Assembly: GCA_037355855.1 (NCBI GenBank)
Contig: CM074769.1
Coordinates: forward strand, 1,736,001-1,800,000
Length of the DNA: 64,000 nucleotides
Source: Pseudo-nitzschia pungens
Lineage: Eukaryota > Bacillariophyta > Bacillariophyceae > Bacillariales > Bacillariaceae
Direction: 5' to 3'
Shown here in pieces: positions 1 to 9,578 of this stretch. The notes below the pieces were generated by a model. It searched no databases and was not told the DNA's origin. It worked only from the letters and a program-made list of their open reading frames with translations. The translations under genes were made by a program, and so were the position numbers. Numbering within the stretch: position 1 is the stretch's first letter; each line of letters opens with the position of its first letter.

Positions 1-621
1 TAGTTATTGGGTAAATGTATATAGAGATTCAGTTGCGATTTGCCGGATACTTTGCCGGTCTGTATTTGGGTGTGTTTGCAGCAGTCTACTGGAATTTCGG
101 ATTTTGTAATTCCAGAGCACCTCTGTGGGTTTAGAATGTGGATTTTGTGGGATTGCTCTCTTATTTTGGAGCTCCCTGTAGACTATTTGTTTGTCCGGAA
201 CAAGGTTGGCCTTGTTATTGCTGCTGTACCCTTTATTTTGTTTGCGTCTGTACCCTTATCGATATCGATATATGATTCGATTCGATTGTTTGATTCGTTT
301 GGCATAAGCGTCTGTACCCTTGCAATTAGTTCGCGTCCGAACCTTTTGCTGTTATTTGTATTTGCCATTTTTGAATCTTTTATTTTATTTGGTTGATTGT
401 CGTTGCCGTCACATTGGAGCGGACTGGAGCGCTTTGGATTTTAGTTCGAACATTTTGTTTTGGTGCAACAGGGCTCATCTCTGTAGGTTCCTTCCCCTCT
501 TTTCTTGGGAGTTCTCCTCCATGCGTCTTCCCAGTCAGCAGGGCTGATCTGGCATTCAGTTCCAGGGGAACTGAAGGCATGGTGCTGGATACTGTGATCC
601 TTTTGTTAAGTGTTCGAGTGG
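1..621 (-). other. Decayed or frame-shifted downstream part of the left-edge retroelement
   Basis: This lies directly downstream of the gag-like gene on the minus strand, where protease and polymerase would be expected. All three minus frames contain short open stretches (about 380-685, 183-368, and 1-210) but none is long, and I see no protease DSG or reverse transcriptase motif. It could be a decayed pol start, a frameshift region, or the junction with sequence outside the window. No gene is called. Confidence 0.35.
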
Positions 622-1704
622 CTATGGTTGCCATGTGAGGCTGCCGTCGGAGTTTCTTTCGACGCGTCCTCCATGTTGCATGCAATAGGATTCAATTGCT
701 TGCTTCACGTGGGCTTGGAGCGATTCGGTTGAAGCAGTGCTTCCAGTTTCATTGCTAGGAGTCGTAGCAGTGCTGTTGTTGCTGCTATTGCTCCTTTTGG
801 AATATCTGTTCTTTGGGCATTCGGACCAATCGTGGTCATGTCCTGGAATTCTGCAGGGGTTGTTGTACTTTCTTTTGCCACCGGATGGCTCCTGCTCTTT
901 TTCTTCTTCGGATTCAGCGTCGCTGTCATTGTCTGAATTAGAGCTGTTGTTGTCAGCGTCCGAATCAGAGCTGTTGTTATTGCTGTCAATGCTTTTAGCG
1001 TCGGAATCTTCATTTGAATGAGCGTCGGACGCTTTTCTTTTTGCTTGACGTTCTAAACAGCTCATATGATCGATGATGAATTGTACGGTGGTCTCTTCTT
1101 GTATTCCTTGGTGGATGAGACCATAGCTGTTGATCCATTTATCTGGGAAGCTGTGTAGCAGAATTGTTTTCGCTGCTGTTGCTGAGAGGTCAGGGGCATG
1201 GCCTTGGAGTCTTTTAGTGTATTTGAAGAGCTGTTCCATTCGGTCTGCATGATGTTTGCAGGAGACGTTGCTTGGTTTCTTGCATTCGGAGCTTCGAAGG
1301 TAAGTGTGCATGATATCTTTGGCGTCTGCCGCATTGCAGAATTGCTTGATAAAGTCAATGATTGCTTGTTCATATCCTTCGACGCTTTCTTCATATTGGA
1401 ATTCATCTGGATCCAGGGGATCCTGTAGCATTTCATTCCACTTGGATTGAGTGTCTGTATTTAGGCATCTGCTGAAGTGAGTGCTGTAGTCGGTGGTTGG
1501 TAGTCCTAGGAGCTTTGCGGCGTTCCTGAAGGCTTCTTCAACAAATAGGAATTCCTCGAGTCCTCCTTTGTTGGTGAATAGAGGGATCTTCATGCTGTCG
1601 GTGTTCCCATTGGCATGCGTAATGGAGAGCTTGGTGAGTTTTGGCTTGCTCCTCTTGAAGGAAGGGATGTAGTTGATCGGAGGATCTCTGTAAAGTCCTG
1701 CCAT
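622..1704 (-). CDS. Retroelement gag-like protein
   Basis: A 360-residue protein with an ATG start. The N-terminal 210 residues look like a retrotransposon capsid: a helical region with a 'W-x-E-M-L-Q-D' segment and a long stretch on recruiting and assembling subunits. An acidic Ser/Asp/Asn/Glu linker (about residues 225-270) follows, then a compact Cys/His motif, C-R-I-P-G-H-D-H-D-W-S-E-C, near residue 285. The same arrangement (C, two His, a Trp, C) occurs in the gag of the two gypsy elements further right (C-P-I-H-P-G-S-N-H-T-W-G-Q-C), which suggests a Ty3/gypsy gag of a related lineage. The expected role is packaging element RNA in cytoplasmic particles. The pol part is not intact in the window. 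Family assignment is inferred from the shared motif and position behind a candidate LTR. Confidence 0.7.
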   Translation of the reverse strand: MAGLYRDPPINYIPSFKRSKPKLTKLSITHANGNTDSMKIPLFTNKGGLEEFLFVEEAFRNAAKLLGLPTTDYSTHFSRCLNTDTQSKWNEMLQDPLDPDEFQYEESVEGYEQAIIDFIKQFCNAADAKDIMHTYLRSSECKKPSNVSCKHHADRMEQLFKYTKRLQGHAPDLSATAAKTILLHSFPDKWINSYGLIHQGIQEETTVQFIIDHMSCLERQAKRKASDAHSNEDSDAKSIDSNNNSSDSDADNNSSNSDNDSDAESEEEKEQEPSGGKRKYNNPCRIPGHDHDWSECPKNRYSKRSNSSNNSTATTPSNETGSTASTESLQAHVKQAIESYCMQHGGRVERNSDGSLTWQP

Positions 1705-1871
1705 GGTTCTTGATTCAAGGCGTTCGCTCGATTTGGTGTTCGATCGATTCGGTGTTTCGTAGTTATCGTTTCGATCGTCGTAGATTTCGATCGGCGTTTT
1801 CTGGAATTGCGATTGTTTCGTTCAATCGCTTGTCTTGTAGGATTTTGCTTGTCAGGGTATCGATGTATCCC

Positions 1872-2297
1872 TGTTGTTTAGGATAGAGGTTGTTTTGGAT
1901 GATTCAGTACTGAGTTCCTGTCTGTCTTCTACTTTAAAAGATAAACAGTAATTACTGTGTTACACTCTAAGGTAGAAATACGCGATAGGAGTATTTTAAA
2001 GAGGTATGATTAAAAATTGTGTTATGAAAGAGAATGGTTGAATACTTTACGAGATGGGAATGATTTCTTGAGTATGGAATGAATGATCGAATATTGTTCG
2101 TTGAGTCATTTGAATCTTTGTTTGAATTGTATGTGTATTCTTGTACGTTGGATGTTCAGTATATGTACATGAATATTATACATATTCTTGTGTATTGGAG
2201 CACATGCGGGATTCAATAATCATTTAGAGCCTCTCGTAGGGTACCTACGTCAGCATGTAACAAGTTGTAGTACTGTTAGAAGCAACAACTGTCAACA
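1872..2297 (-). mobile_element. Candidate 5' LTR of the left-edge retroelement
   Basis: The segment begins (minus strand) with TGTTGACAG and ends with AAACAACA, giving TG...CA ends inside a 5-bp inverted repeat TGTTG/CAACA, 426 bp long. It sits upstream of the gag-like gene with a leader of about 170 bp between them, as expected for a 5' LTR. There is no second copy in the window, because the 3' LTR would lie beyond the left edge, so the boundaries rest on end structure and position only. Confidence 0.45.
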
Positions 2298-2822
2298 ATA
2301 ATGAATCTTCCCTTACATTCTCTTCAAAATGTAGGCATCAATATGACGTTCAGACACAGCAGAAGAAGTAACTCTTTTTGTTTAATGGAAGTGCTCATTG
2401 AAGAAACGTAGATCATCATGTCACCATCTTCACATTCCACGAGGACTTGAAATAATTATAATTCTTAGTATGCTCTTTCTGTCTGAGTGGAGGTTGCTTG
2501 ACAATGCTGCCATCAAACCTTCTTTCTCACATCACACATGGATTGAGTGCATGAACCAGAACCGAAAGCAGTAACTTAATCTTGATTGAGAGTGTAATTT
2601 TTCTGATATTACTACTAGTAATAATCGTGGATCCATCCGAAAAGGATTGTTACAGTAATGCTGTTGTGCATTGGCTATTGTTCTTGGGTCCTAGTAACCT
2701 TACAGTACATGTACCTGTACGTAAGGTTACCGTACATGAAAGAGACAATCCAGAGGATTATTCTTACACGTGGAATAAATTGACGATCAAACTTTTCTGC
2801 GTCGGAGCAACAGCAAAAGAGA
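2298..2822. other. Intergenic, with a perfect hairpin
   Basis: No gene is visible. The stretch holds a perfect 10-bp inverted repeat, GTAACCTTAC at 2694-2703 and GTAAGGTTAC at 2721-2730, separated by 17 bp. The same words recur across other intergenic regions of this window. Confidence 0.6.
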
Positions 2823-2895
2823 GCCGAATTAGCTCAGTTGGCAGAGCGCACGACTCTTAATCGTGTGGTCGAGGGTTCGATCCCCTCATTCGGTG
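2823..2895 (+). tRNA. tRNA-Lys (CTT)
   Basis: The cloverleaf can be folded by eye: acceptor arm GCCGAAT/ATTCGGT (one G-U pair), D arm AGCTCAGTTGGCAGAGC, anticodon stem CACGA/TCGTG around the loop CTCTTAA with anticodon CTT, and a T arm with GGTTCGATCC. The A box and B box are internal Pol III promoter elements. There is no intron. No T-run follows this gene before the next tRNA. Confidence 0.95.
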
Positions 2896-2900
2896 TTGTG

Positions 2901-2972
2901 TCTCTTATAGTGAAGTGGTTATCACTCTTGACTTTGAATCAAGCATCCGGCGTTCGAATCGCCGTAAGAGAA
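2901..2972 (+). tRNA. tRNA-Gln (TTG)
   Basis: The acceptor stem is TCTCTTA/TAAGAGA. The anticodon stem CTTGA/TCAAG encloses CTTTGAA, so the anticodon is TTG. The T arm is CGGCG-TTCGAAT-CGCCG. It starts only 5 bp after the tRNA-Lys gene, on the same strand, and there is no intron. Confidence 0.95.
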
Positions 2973-2973
2973 C

Positions 2974-2979
2974 TTTTTT
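2974..2979 (+). terminator. Pol III T-run terminator
   Basis: Six T residues lie one base after the tRNA-Gln discriminator. This is the only T-run near the two tRNAs, so it probably ends a shared transcript. Confidence 0.8.
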
Positions 2980-4081
2980 GATTAGCGGTAGCAGTCCTTA
3001 TTTGCTGGTCTCGACTACGACCTGTTAGTTTTGGAACAAGCACTGCAGTACGGTAGTAAAATCTGACTTGAAATCTGCATCGTGTGGCTGCGTCTCGGTA
3101 TGCTGCGGACTTTAGTTCCATGCATACTCGTAAGTTACCGCACATACAGAGTGTTCTATGGATTGTGGATTCCAGAAACCGTGAGATTCCAATGCAGTGA
3201 ATTGTGAAGAAATACCGTTGATACTCCGTAGCGGTGTGCATCCCGTTGCACGTAGAGGACATGCTTTTACGTTGCATCCTCTCATTCCCGACGGATCGCA
3301 TTAAAAGCCAACAAAACCGTTCCTTATTACGGTATTTCCTCGACCCATTCCTACGGTTTGTGATTCCTGGCACGGAGAATCTGGTTGCCGTGACATGCCG
3401 TTTCACTCCAGCAAAGTGAAAAAACGGATTGGCACGGATTTCGCATCGTCTCCGGAAGTTTCGAGCGAGCTCGGTACCAAGCATCGATCCATTCCATCGC
3501 GCATTTTCCACACAAACAAACAAACATACGTCATTCGGACGGCAACACGAGCAGCCACGACGTGTACGGGTCCAACGCCCGGGTCCCGGGAGGCAGGGAT
3601 CGTGCTGGTGCGCGGACTCACGGGCATGCCTGGTGCAAAAGGACGCAAACCAACCGATTGCCGGTTTGATGCACGGGTACGCGAGGATTCTGCTATCCCA
3701 TCTGTGTGTTCCTTCATCCTTTCACAGCACGGTGCGGAATTCTAGAGTTGCAACTCGAACGCACTGTCGAACGGGTTTTGAAGGAATGAATGGTCAATGC
3801 GATGCGATGCGATCGTGTCGATGGACGCACGAGCAATGGCCTCGAAGAATGGGATGGGACGACAGAACCAACGGGGCAACCGACATGCTCACACACACAA
3901 ATACATACACATACAGGGCACGAACGAAGAGGGACGGGCGCACAGGGGATACCGTACGTGCAGGCATTTTCGGTTCGTTCTCGGACCGACCATTGCAGCA
4001 CTCTATCCGCACATCGACGAGTCGTTGGGTTGTTGGTTTGTTTTGTTTTGTTTTGATTGTTTCTTTTGTTACGGGTGTTAG
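2980..4081. other. Intergenic, no supported gene
   Basis: Several overlapping open frames occur on both strands (for example 2939-3523 minus and 3429-4265 plus). None shows a family motif, a hydrophobic pattern or a compositional bias distinguishing it from its neighbours. A (TTTTG) run precedes the 3' end of the RPC9 gene around 4035-4055. Confidence 0.5.
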
Positions 4082-4822
4082 CTATGTTTCTGTTTTGACT
4101 TTGTTGTTCCCATTTTTGTTGTCGTCGTCCTCCTCGTCGTCGCCATTTCCCGCGGTTTCCAGCAGCTCGATCGAGTCTTCGACAACGGCAGTTGCATTCT
4201 CATTTGCATCATTGTCGGTACCATTGCTATTGTTGTTGTCGTTCGGATCAATGGACGTGTTGTAGGACCGAATCATCTGCAGGAATTCTTCCTGTTTCTG
4301 TTCCGACATGCGATCGTGCAGGTCCTCTACCATGAGGTGGATCTCGACCATTTCTTGCGGCATAAAATTCAGGACCTGGAGCGCCTCGGCCTCGGTCAGA
4401 CCGTAGGATTCCGGAGAGGACGAACGTGGCGATTTTGGGGGCGAATGGTTGTTGTTGTTGGTATTGGTGTCCCCGACCTTTCGCTTCTTGCGGGGCGGCG
4501 ACTTGTGAGCGGACGACGACGATTCCTGGTTCGTGTTTGTTTTCGTGCCAATGCCGCAGCACCGTTGCTTGAGTTCGGACAGCTTGGACGTCGGAATGTT
4601 GACGCAGGGAGTACCCTTGAGGTATTCCAGGACGTGCTGCTGGATCCAGTCGCGGTGCTGAAACCGGCTCTTTCGGGGCTTGCCCTTTTTGTGGATCGAT
4701 CTTTGTTGCTGCTGCTGTAGGGATTTCTCGTTCTCGGCGACGTCCTCTTCCAGAAGCTCCATCAGCTCGGCGTTGGGAAGGAGCACCGGGTTGGACGATT
4801 TGGAATCGGTCAGGACCTGCAT
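4082..4822 (-). CDS. RPC9: RNA polymerase III subunit RPC9 (CRCP/Rpc17 family)
   Basis: RPC9 pairs with RPC8 to form the Pol III stalk, which contacts TFIIIB and opens promoters for tRNA and 5S genes in the nucleus. The start at 4822 is the first ATG and gives the family N terminus (M-Q-V-L-T-D followed by L-x-N-A-E-L-M-E-L-L); the frame is open further upstream but has no ATG there. The HRDC-like half shows V-L-E-Y-L-K-G-T-P-C near residue 70. The diagnostic L-T-E-A-E-A-L-Q-V-L-N-F-M-P and V-E-I-H-L-M-V-E-D-L follow at about 140-165. The protein is 246 residues, against about 150 in animals; the excess is a basic Ser/Asn linker between the two conserved parts and an acidic Asn/Asp-rich tail. 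It is divergent from the methyltransferase gene, about 880 bp away. Confidence 0.88.
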   Translation of the reverse strand: MQVLTDSKSSNPVLLPNAELMELLEEDVAENEKSLQQQQQRSIHKKGKPRKSRFQHRDWIQQHVLEYLKGTPCVNIPTSKLSELKQRCCGIGTKTNTNQESSSSAHKSPPRKKRKVGDTNTNNNNHSPPKSPRSSSPESYGLTEAEALQVLNFMPQEMVEIHLMVEDLHDRMSEQKQEEFLQMIRSYNTSIDPNDNNNSNGTDNDANENATAVVEDSIELLETAGNGDDEEDDDNKNGNNKVKTET

Positions 4823-5700
4823 GCTGGACGTTGCGTGCGCGCACCGGATCGCCGTTTGGGTTGTCGGGTTTGGTTCCTGTGGTTTGCGTTCGATACGAGG
4901 CAACAAATCCACTATTCAGTGCACGTAAATTGACGCACTGGGTCTCGTGACACCGGTGAAGTCTTGATGTGAGGTTACTCGACAAGTTCTGGTTCGGTCT
5001 TGTCGGGAGGAAGAGTTGCGGCATGCATGAAATAAATACTGTAAATAATAAGAGAATAATGAATGAAAATCGAATCAATCAAAATCGTCCCAAAGAAAAC
5101 GATGGGGGAGGCGTCTGGAGTAAGATTACCTAAGGTTAAGTTATGCAAAAAAAGAGAACGACATGATGGAACACAATCCATCGGAAAAGAAATTGGCAGT
5201 TACGGTACACGTACTATCATTTGACGTCTGTCCGCGATCCGAAGACGACCAACATGACAGACGGTTGCCGGAAAAGGCAATAATCAATAATCACAATCAA
5301 AAAATATAAAATACAGTACACCATTCGTATGGTAAGGTTATCGTACGTATCTACAGTTTGGTGGTTCGGCAGCATTCAGGGAACAACGATGATGGATGAT
5401 GATGGATTGTTGAGATGATTCACTCATTCACTCACTCATTCATTCGACAACCGAATTGGATTCATTCGACGACGTGATGCAACGTTGCTATCGCATAACC
5501 TTACCGTATCCTGTCCATCAACTCTAATACCATTTTTTATCTCTGGCTTCCTTTGAATCAAGGTGGGGACAGTCTGAAAGAATTGGAATAAGTGCCAACA
5601 ATCACACTGCTATTTTTATTAATCACTCTATTATTTCACATAAGATTACCATTCCCACCGCGCGGTTTCTTTGTACACTCAACCACACATCACATTGCCG
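4823..5700. other. Divergent promoter region
   Basis: This is the shared upstream region of RPC9 (-) and the radical SAM methyltransferase (+). It carries intergenic words TAAGGTTA (about 5130 and 5335) and CTTACCGTA (about 5505), plus (CATT)/(GATGAT) short repeats at 5385-5460. No further gene is seen. Confidence 0.5.
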
Positions 5701-7425
5701 ATGATATTCACCACGGAGCGATTGTCCATCTTACCGATTCTGGTCGGTGCCCTGTCCTTCTCCTATCTACCCTCTGTGGTAGTCGGGTGGACTTCGACAA
5801 CAACAAGAACAACAAGCCAGACATCAACTACTCCTTCCCACCACCATCCCCTTTGCCGTGCACCGGAACACGCAGCTACGAAGCATTATTCGTTTCGCGC
5901 ACCCTCCTCGCGGTGCCGCTTGTCGGCCACCATTGCCGGCGACGAGCTGCTCGAGGATATCACCGAGCCATCGGGCGCAAGGATTCCTTCCGCGGAACCA
6001 CCGTCACTTCTGTCCCACACCTTTGAGGATCTCGCCGAGCTCCTCGGTGGAACCGGAAAGGCCAAGGCCTGCTGGGATTGTCTCCGGGCGGGCATCGATC
6101 CGATTTGGTACCACGGCAAGGGCAGCGATGCCGATAACGACGACGACGATTGCGAACCGACCGGGTCTCCCCTCCTGAAGGGATGGTCCCGTTCCCGGGC
6201 CCGGGAGCACCTGGCCGAGACCGCCACCCGGGGATCGCCCACCCGGCTCGGAGAGAAAACCCTCCGGCAGCTCCGGGCCCTCGGCAGCGGCGCGAGCGGA
6301 GACATCGATCACCACCACCACCACCACCACCACCACCACACCATAGAGCGGGACGTTTGCGAGCTCTCGCAGATCTCCGTATCCCCGGACGGGACCACCA
6401 AGCTCCTGCTCCGGCTGGTGAAGGACGGCCTCGAGGTGGAAACCGTCATTATTCCGTGGGCGGACCGGGGCAAATCGACGCTCTGCGTCTCGTCCCAGGT
6501 GGGCTGCAAGCAGGGCTGCACCTTTTGTTCGACCGGACGCATGGGCAAGCTCCGGAACCTCTCCGGGGCCGAGATCTTGGCGCAGATGTACTGGGCCAAC
6601 AAGATCTGCCGGCTGTCGTCGTCGTCGTCGTCGTCGTCGTCGTCCGGCTCGTCCTCGGCGGAATCGTCCGGCGACGGCATCGACGGTAACAACAACGACA
6701 ACGGCGAGAGCAACGCGCCGCTCTACCCCATCGACAATTGCGTGTTCATGGGAATGGGCGAGCCCGCCGACAACATCCCCGCCGTGGTCCGGGCGGCGAC
6801 CGCCATGGCCGATCCCAACCTCTTCCAGCTGGCCCCCCGCAAGATCACCATTTCCACCGTCGCGCCCCACCCGGGAGTCTTTGCGAAGCTCGCGGAGGCA
6901 CCGGTGGTCCTGGCCTGGAGCGTCCACTCGAGCCGCGACGAGCTCCGCCGCCAGCTGGTCCCGACCACCAGGCACTCCATGGAAGAACTCCGGGACGGCC
7001 TGCTGGAAACCCTGGGGGGACGGTCCAAGCGCCTCCGGAACACCATGCTCGAGGTCACCCTCCTGGACGGAATCAACGATTCCCCCTCGGACGCCGAGCA
7101 CCTGGCGGGCTTTTGCGCCCCCTTTGCGAAGAAAGAAAACGGGAGCATCAAGCTGACGGTCAACCTCATCCCGTGGAACGACATCTCGGCGTCCTTCGGG
7201 CCGGCCTCGGCCTACAAGCCCCCCCGGGCCGAGAGGGTGAGGGCCTACCAAAAGGTCCTGGCGGAGCACGGGATCCTGTGCTACGTTCGGACCACCCGCG
7301 GCGACGAGGAAAACGCCGCCTGCGGGATGCTGTCGACGAAAAAAAAGAAGCGGAGCGGCAGCAGCAGCAGCAGCAACAACAACAACAAACCTTCGGCGGC
7401 TGTTTCCGCGGAAACGAACGACTGA
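5701..7425 (+). CDS. RlmN/Cfr-type radical SAM rRNA methyltransferase, probably plastid-targeted
   Basis: RlmN-type enzymes methylate C2 of A2503 in 23S rRNA (and A37 of some tRNAs) using SAM and a 4Fe-4S cluster. The cluster motif C-K-Q-G-C-T-F-C is at residues 269-276. The G-M-G-E-P motif is at about 351-355. The second catalytic Cys lies in E-E-N-A-A-C-G-M at residue 541. I chose the ATG at 5701; the frame is open further upstream but has no ATG there. The N terminus is a hydrophobic signal-type segment ending S-V-V-V-G, then W and a Ser/Thr/Arg-rich stretch. This resembles the diatom bipartite plastid signal with an aromatic residue after cleavage (inference). Low-complexity insertions include ten His (about 204-213) and a Ser/Gly/Asn tract (about 306-340) between cluster and GMGEP motifs. 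The length of 574 against about 350-380 in bacteria is explained by the presequence, the insertions and a Lys/Ser/Asn tail. Confidence 0.9.
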   Translation: MIFTTERLSILPILVGALSFSYLPSVVVGWTSTTTRTTSQTSTTPSHHHPLCRAPEHAATKHYSFRAPSSRCRLSATIAGDELLEDITEPSGARIPSAEPPSLLSHTFEDLAELLGGTGKAKACWDCLRAGIDPIWYHGKGSDADNDDDDCEPTGSPLLKGWSRSRAREHLAETATRGSPTRLGEKTLRQLRALGSGASGDIDHHHHHHHHHHTIERDVCELSQISVSPDGTTKLLLRLVKDGLEVETVIIPWADRGKSTLCVSSQVGCKQGCTFCSTGRMGKLRNLSGAEILAQMYWANKICRLSSSSSSSSSSGSSSAESSGDGIDGNNNDNGESNAPLYPIDNCVFMGMGEPADNIPAVVRAATAMADPNLFQLAPRKITISTVAPHPGVFAKLAEAPVVLAWSVHSSRDELRRQLVPTTRHSMEELRDGLLETLGGRSKRLRNTMLEVTLLDGINDSPSDAEHLAGFCAPFAKKENGSIKLTVNLIPWNDISASFGPASAYKPPRAERVRAYQKVLAEHGILCYVRTTRGDEENAACGMLSTKKKKRSGSSSSSNNNNKPSAAVSAETND

Positions 7426-8007
7426 CGCGGGGGCCTGCCGAGCCACCAACCGAGCGGTCGACCAAGCAACCAACAAAAAAAAAAACCAAAAGAAACCAAT
7501 GCCCAAACGGAAAGGAGTCGGAGGGTACCGAACGAGACACGTAGATTCTGCTGTTTCGACGAACCACCCATTTGGATGGCGTCCCCGGGATTTTGGGATG
7601 CGGCGCGCGCGACGAATGGCGGGGAATCGTTGCGAATGGTTCCCTCGTGTTGTTTCGAAAAACCGATTCGACAAGTTGCCGATAGCATACCAAAACGATG
7701 GGCGACCAGGGGCAGGCGGACCAAGGGCGGATACGCAATGAAGAGACCGAAGGACTTTTTTGCCCTGACAAATTTCAAGGAATGCGACGCAGTCTCAATG
7801 TGGTTTGTTCTGTTCTACGTCCATTCTTATTTATTGTGCTCCGAGCTGGCATTGACTGTTGTCCTGTTAACAGTAAAGAATCTCCATTGTCGGAAACGAT
7901 TAATTCATTCGATATTCCAAACAAATAATACTAGTATTGTTACGCTTTACACTTGTATACAAATTGGTCGGTTGGACTCTGGTGGTCCTGCAAGGATCTG
8001 CAATCGT
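7426..8007. other. Convergent 3' intergenic region
   Basis: About 580 bp between the methyltransferase (+) and the membrane protein (-). No gene is supported; the open frames here are extensions of shadows. Confidence 0.5.
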
Positions 8008-8985
8008 TCAGTCCGTTTTGACCGCTGGCTCCCCTCCCGCGAGCGCAAGGGAGGGTTCGACAGGAGCATCGTCGTGGCCGTGGCCGTGGCCGTGGCCATA
8101 GCCACGATCGCAATCGCAATCGTGGCTTTCGTACCCGGGGTCCGACCAGGGTGGCGAACCTCCGTACACCGGCGACGCCACAGCAACAAAGGACCCCTCC
8201 TCCACGTCGGGATCCCGCGTTCGCGGCCCGTACGGAGACCCCTCCGAAACCCCCCCGCACTCTTTCGGCGGCGGCTGGTCTGGCTCTCGCGGCCGCGCTC
8301 GAGGCGCGGGCCCGACGCCATCGTTGTCGTGGTCCACGTCCACAAACAGCGACAGCAGGCCGCAGCCGGCCCCCAGCAGCCCCGCCGCCAGCGCGTTGCT
8401 CAGCGCGCCCAGTTCCCACGGGCAGGCCATGGACCGATCGCACAGGGCCATCCCCGAAACGGCCCCGGCCGTCTGGACCCCCACCGCCAGTGCCAGGATC
8501 GTCCCGCTGCTGTCCCTCCCGCGGATCACCGCCTCGAGCCAGCCGCAGAGCGCCAGGACCGGTCCGACGATGGCGCAGAGCTGCGCCGCAAAGATCCACG
8601 GGTGGGCTTTTCCGACCCACGGGGGGCTGTACCGGATGCCGCGCAGCGAGACGAGTCGTCCGTCGCCCGCGGTTGCGGTTGCATCGACGGCATCGCTGTC
8701 GTTGTTGTTGTTGTTGTTGTTGTTGTCGTCGTCGACGCTGTACGGCTGGTGGCAAAAGAGTCCAACGCTGGCGACCGTGGTCTTGTCGGAGGGCAAAAAG
8801 TCCCACGCGTCAGAAATCGAGGACCCGCCTGCGTCTCCTTCCGGGGGATCGAGGTCGTACCAGCGGCAGGATTGGGTCGCAACGACGGCGCAGGCAATCC
8901 CAAAACCAATCGCGAGAGTCAGGAGGACTCTGACGCAAACGTTGCGTGGCGAACAGGAGGCACCATTTCGGGGCTTGGGGAGCAT
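8008..8985 (-). CDS. Four-helix membrane protein of unknown function
   Basis: A 325-residue protein. The ATG at 8985 precedes the first hydrophobic helix; the open frame upstream only translates a GGAT-type repeat. Four hydrophobic segments are visible at about residues 15-37, 125-150, 158-180 and 190-213. The first loop is long and contains Cys residues (Q-S-C-R-W-Y-D and G-L-F-C-H-Q-P-Y) and an Asn/Asp tract. Two loop cysteines suggest a disulfide and an extracytoplasmic loop, like tetraspan/claudin-like proteins, but I do not recognise the family. The cytoplasmic-type tail (about 215-325) is Pro/Gly/Asp rich and includes a (GH)4 tract encoded by a GTGGCC-type hexamer repeat near 8070-8100. 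It is convergent with the methyltransferase gene. Confidence 0.65.
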   Translation of the reverse strand: MLPKPRNGASCSPRNVCVRVLLTLAIGFGIACAVVATQSCRWYDLDPPEGDAGGSSISDAWDFLPSDKTTVASVGLFCHQPYSVDDDNNNNNNNNDSDAVDATATAGDGRLVSLRGIRYSPPWVGKAHPWIFAAQLCAIVGPVLALCGWLEAVIRGRDSSGTILALAVGVQTAGAVSGMALCDRSMACPWELGALSNALAAGLLGAGCGLLSLFVDVDHDNDGVGPAPRARPREPDQPPPKECGGVSEGSPYGPRTRDPDVEEGSFVAVASPVYGGSPPWSDPGYESHDCDCDRGYGHGHGHGHDDAPVEPSLALAGGEPAVKTD

Positions 8986-9578
8986 CGTGTACGGGTTGTA
9001 TCGGATGGGTAATTCAATGGGTAGTCGGATGGGTAGTAGTCGGATGGGTGGATAGATTTGGATGAATGAATCGATGGATGGGTGAATGAAGAGCTTTGTT
9101 GGATGGTAGCCGGACCGCGGATTGTGGTCTGGGTGGAGTCGAGGAGTTTTGTGGCGGGATGCTTCGACCTCGATCGGAGCTCCGTACGGTGCGGTTGCGG
9201 AAAGGAAACGATGGTTGCAGGTGACCAACCAACGACGGCTTTCTCCCCACCGTGTCGGTTCTGTAAGGGGGATTTAGGATTCGGTAGTTCGTTCCTTTTT
9301 CCGTTTCTTCCAAGTCTTCGGATTTTGCAACGGTGTCTCCAACCAACACCGCACCCATCGATGCATCCTGTTCGGAGAGGAAACCGAAACCGAAACCCAA
9401 ACCAATCGTGGTTTCTCCTGGTTTCCAGTTCGCTGAAAAAAATGAGTTTCGTCCCACACGTGACACACACGTGACGCGACAGAAAAAAAGGACGTAATAC
9501 TGTAATCTTGTTTTCTGTGACTGTTAAGTAACGCCAAAACAGCTTCATTATTACTACTATTGTTTCTGGATTTCCATA
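8986..9578. other. Intergenic with GGAT-type short repeats
   Basis: Directly upstream of the membrane protein gene there is a (GGAT/GGTA)n-type stretch at 8996-9100. No gene is supported. Confidence 0.45.

Noticed and set aside
2939..3523. A 194-residue minus frame beside the tRNAs
   Set aside because: It overlaps the tRNA-Gln gene and shows no recognisable motif.
6004..7674. A 556-residue minus-strand frame overlapping the methyltransferase
   Set aside because: Antisense shadow of a GC-rich gene. The sense strand carries complete radical SAM motifs.
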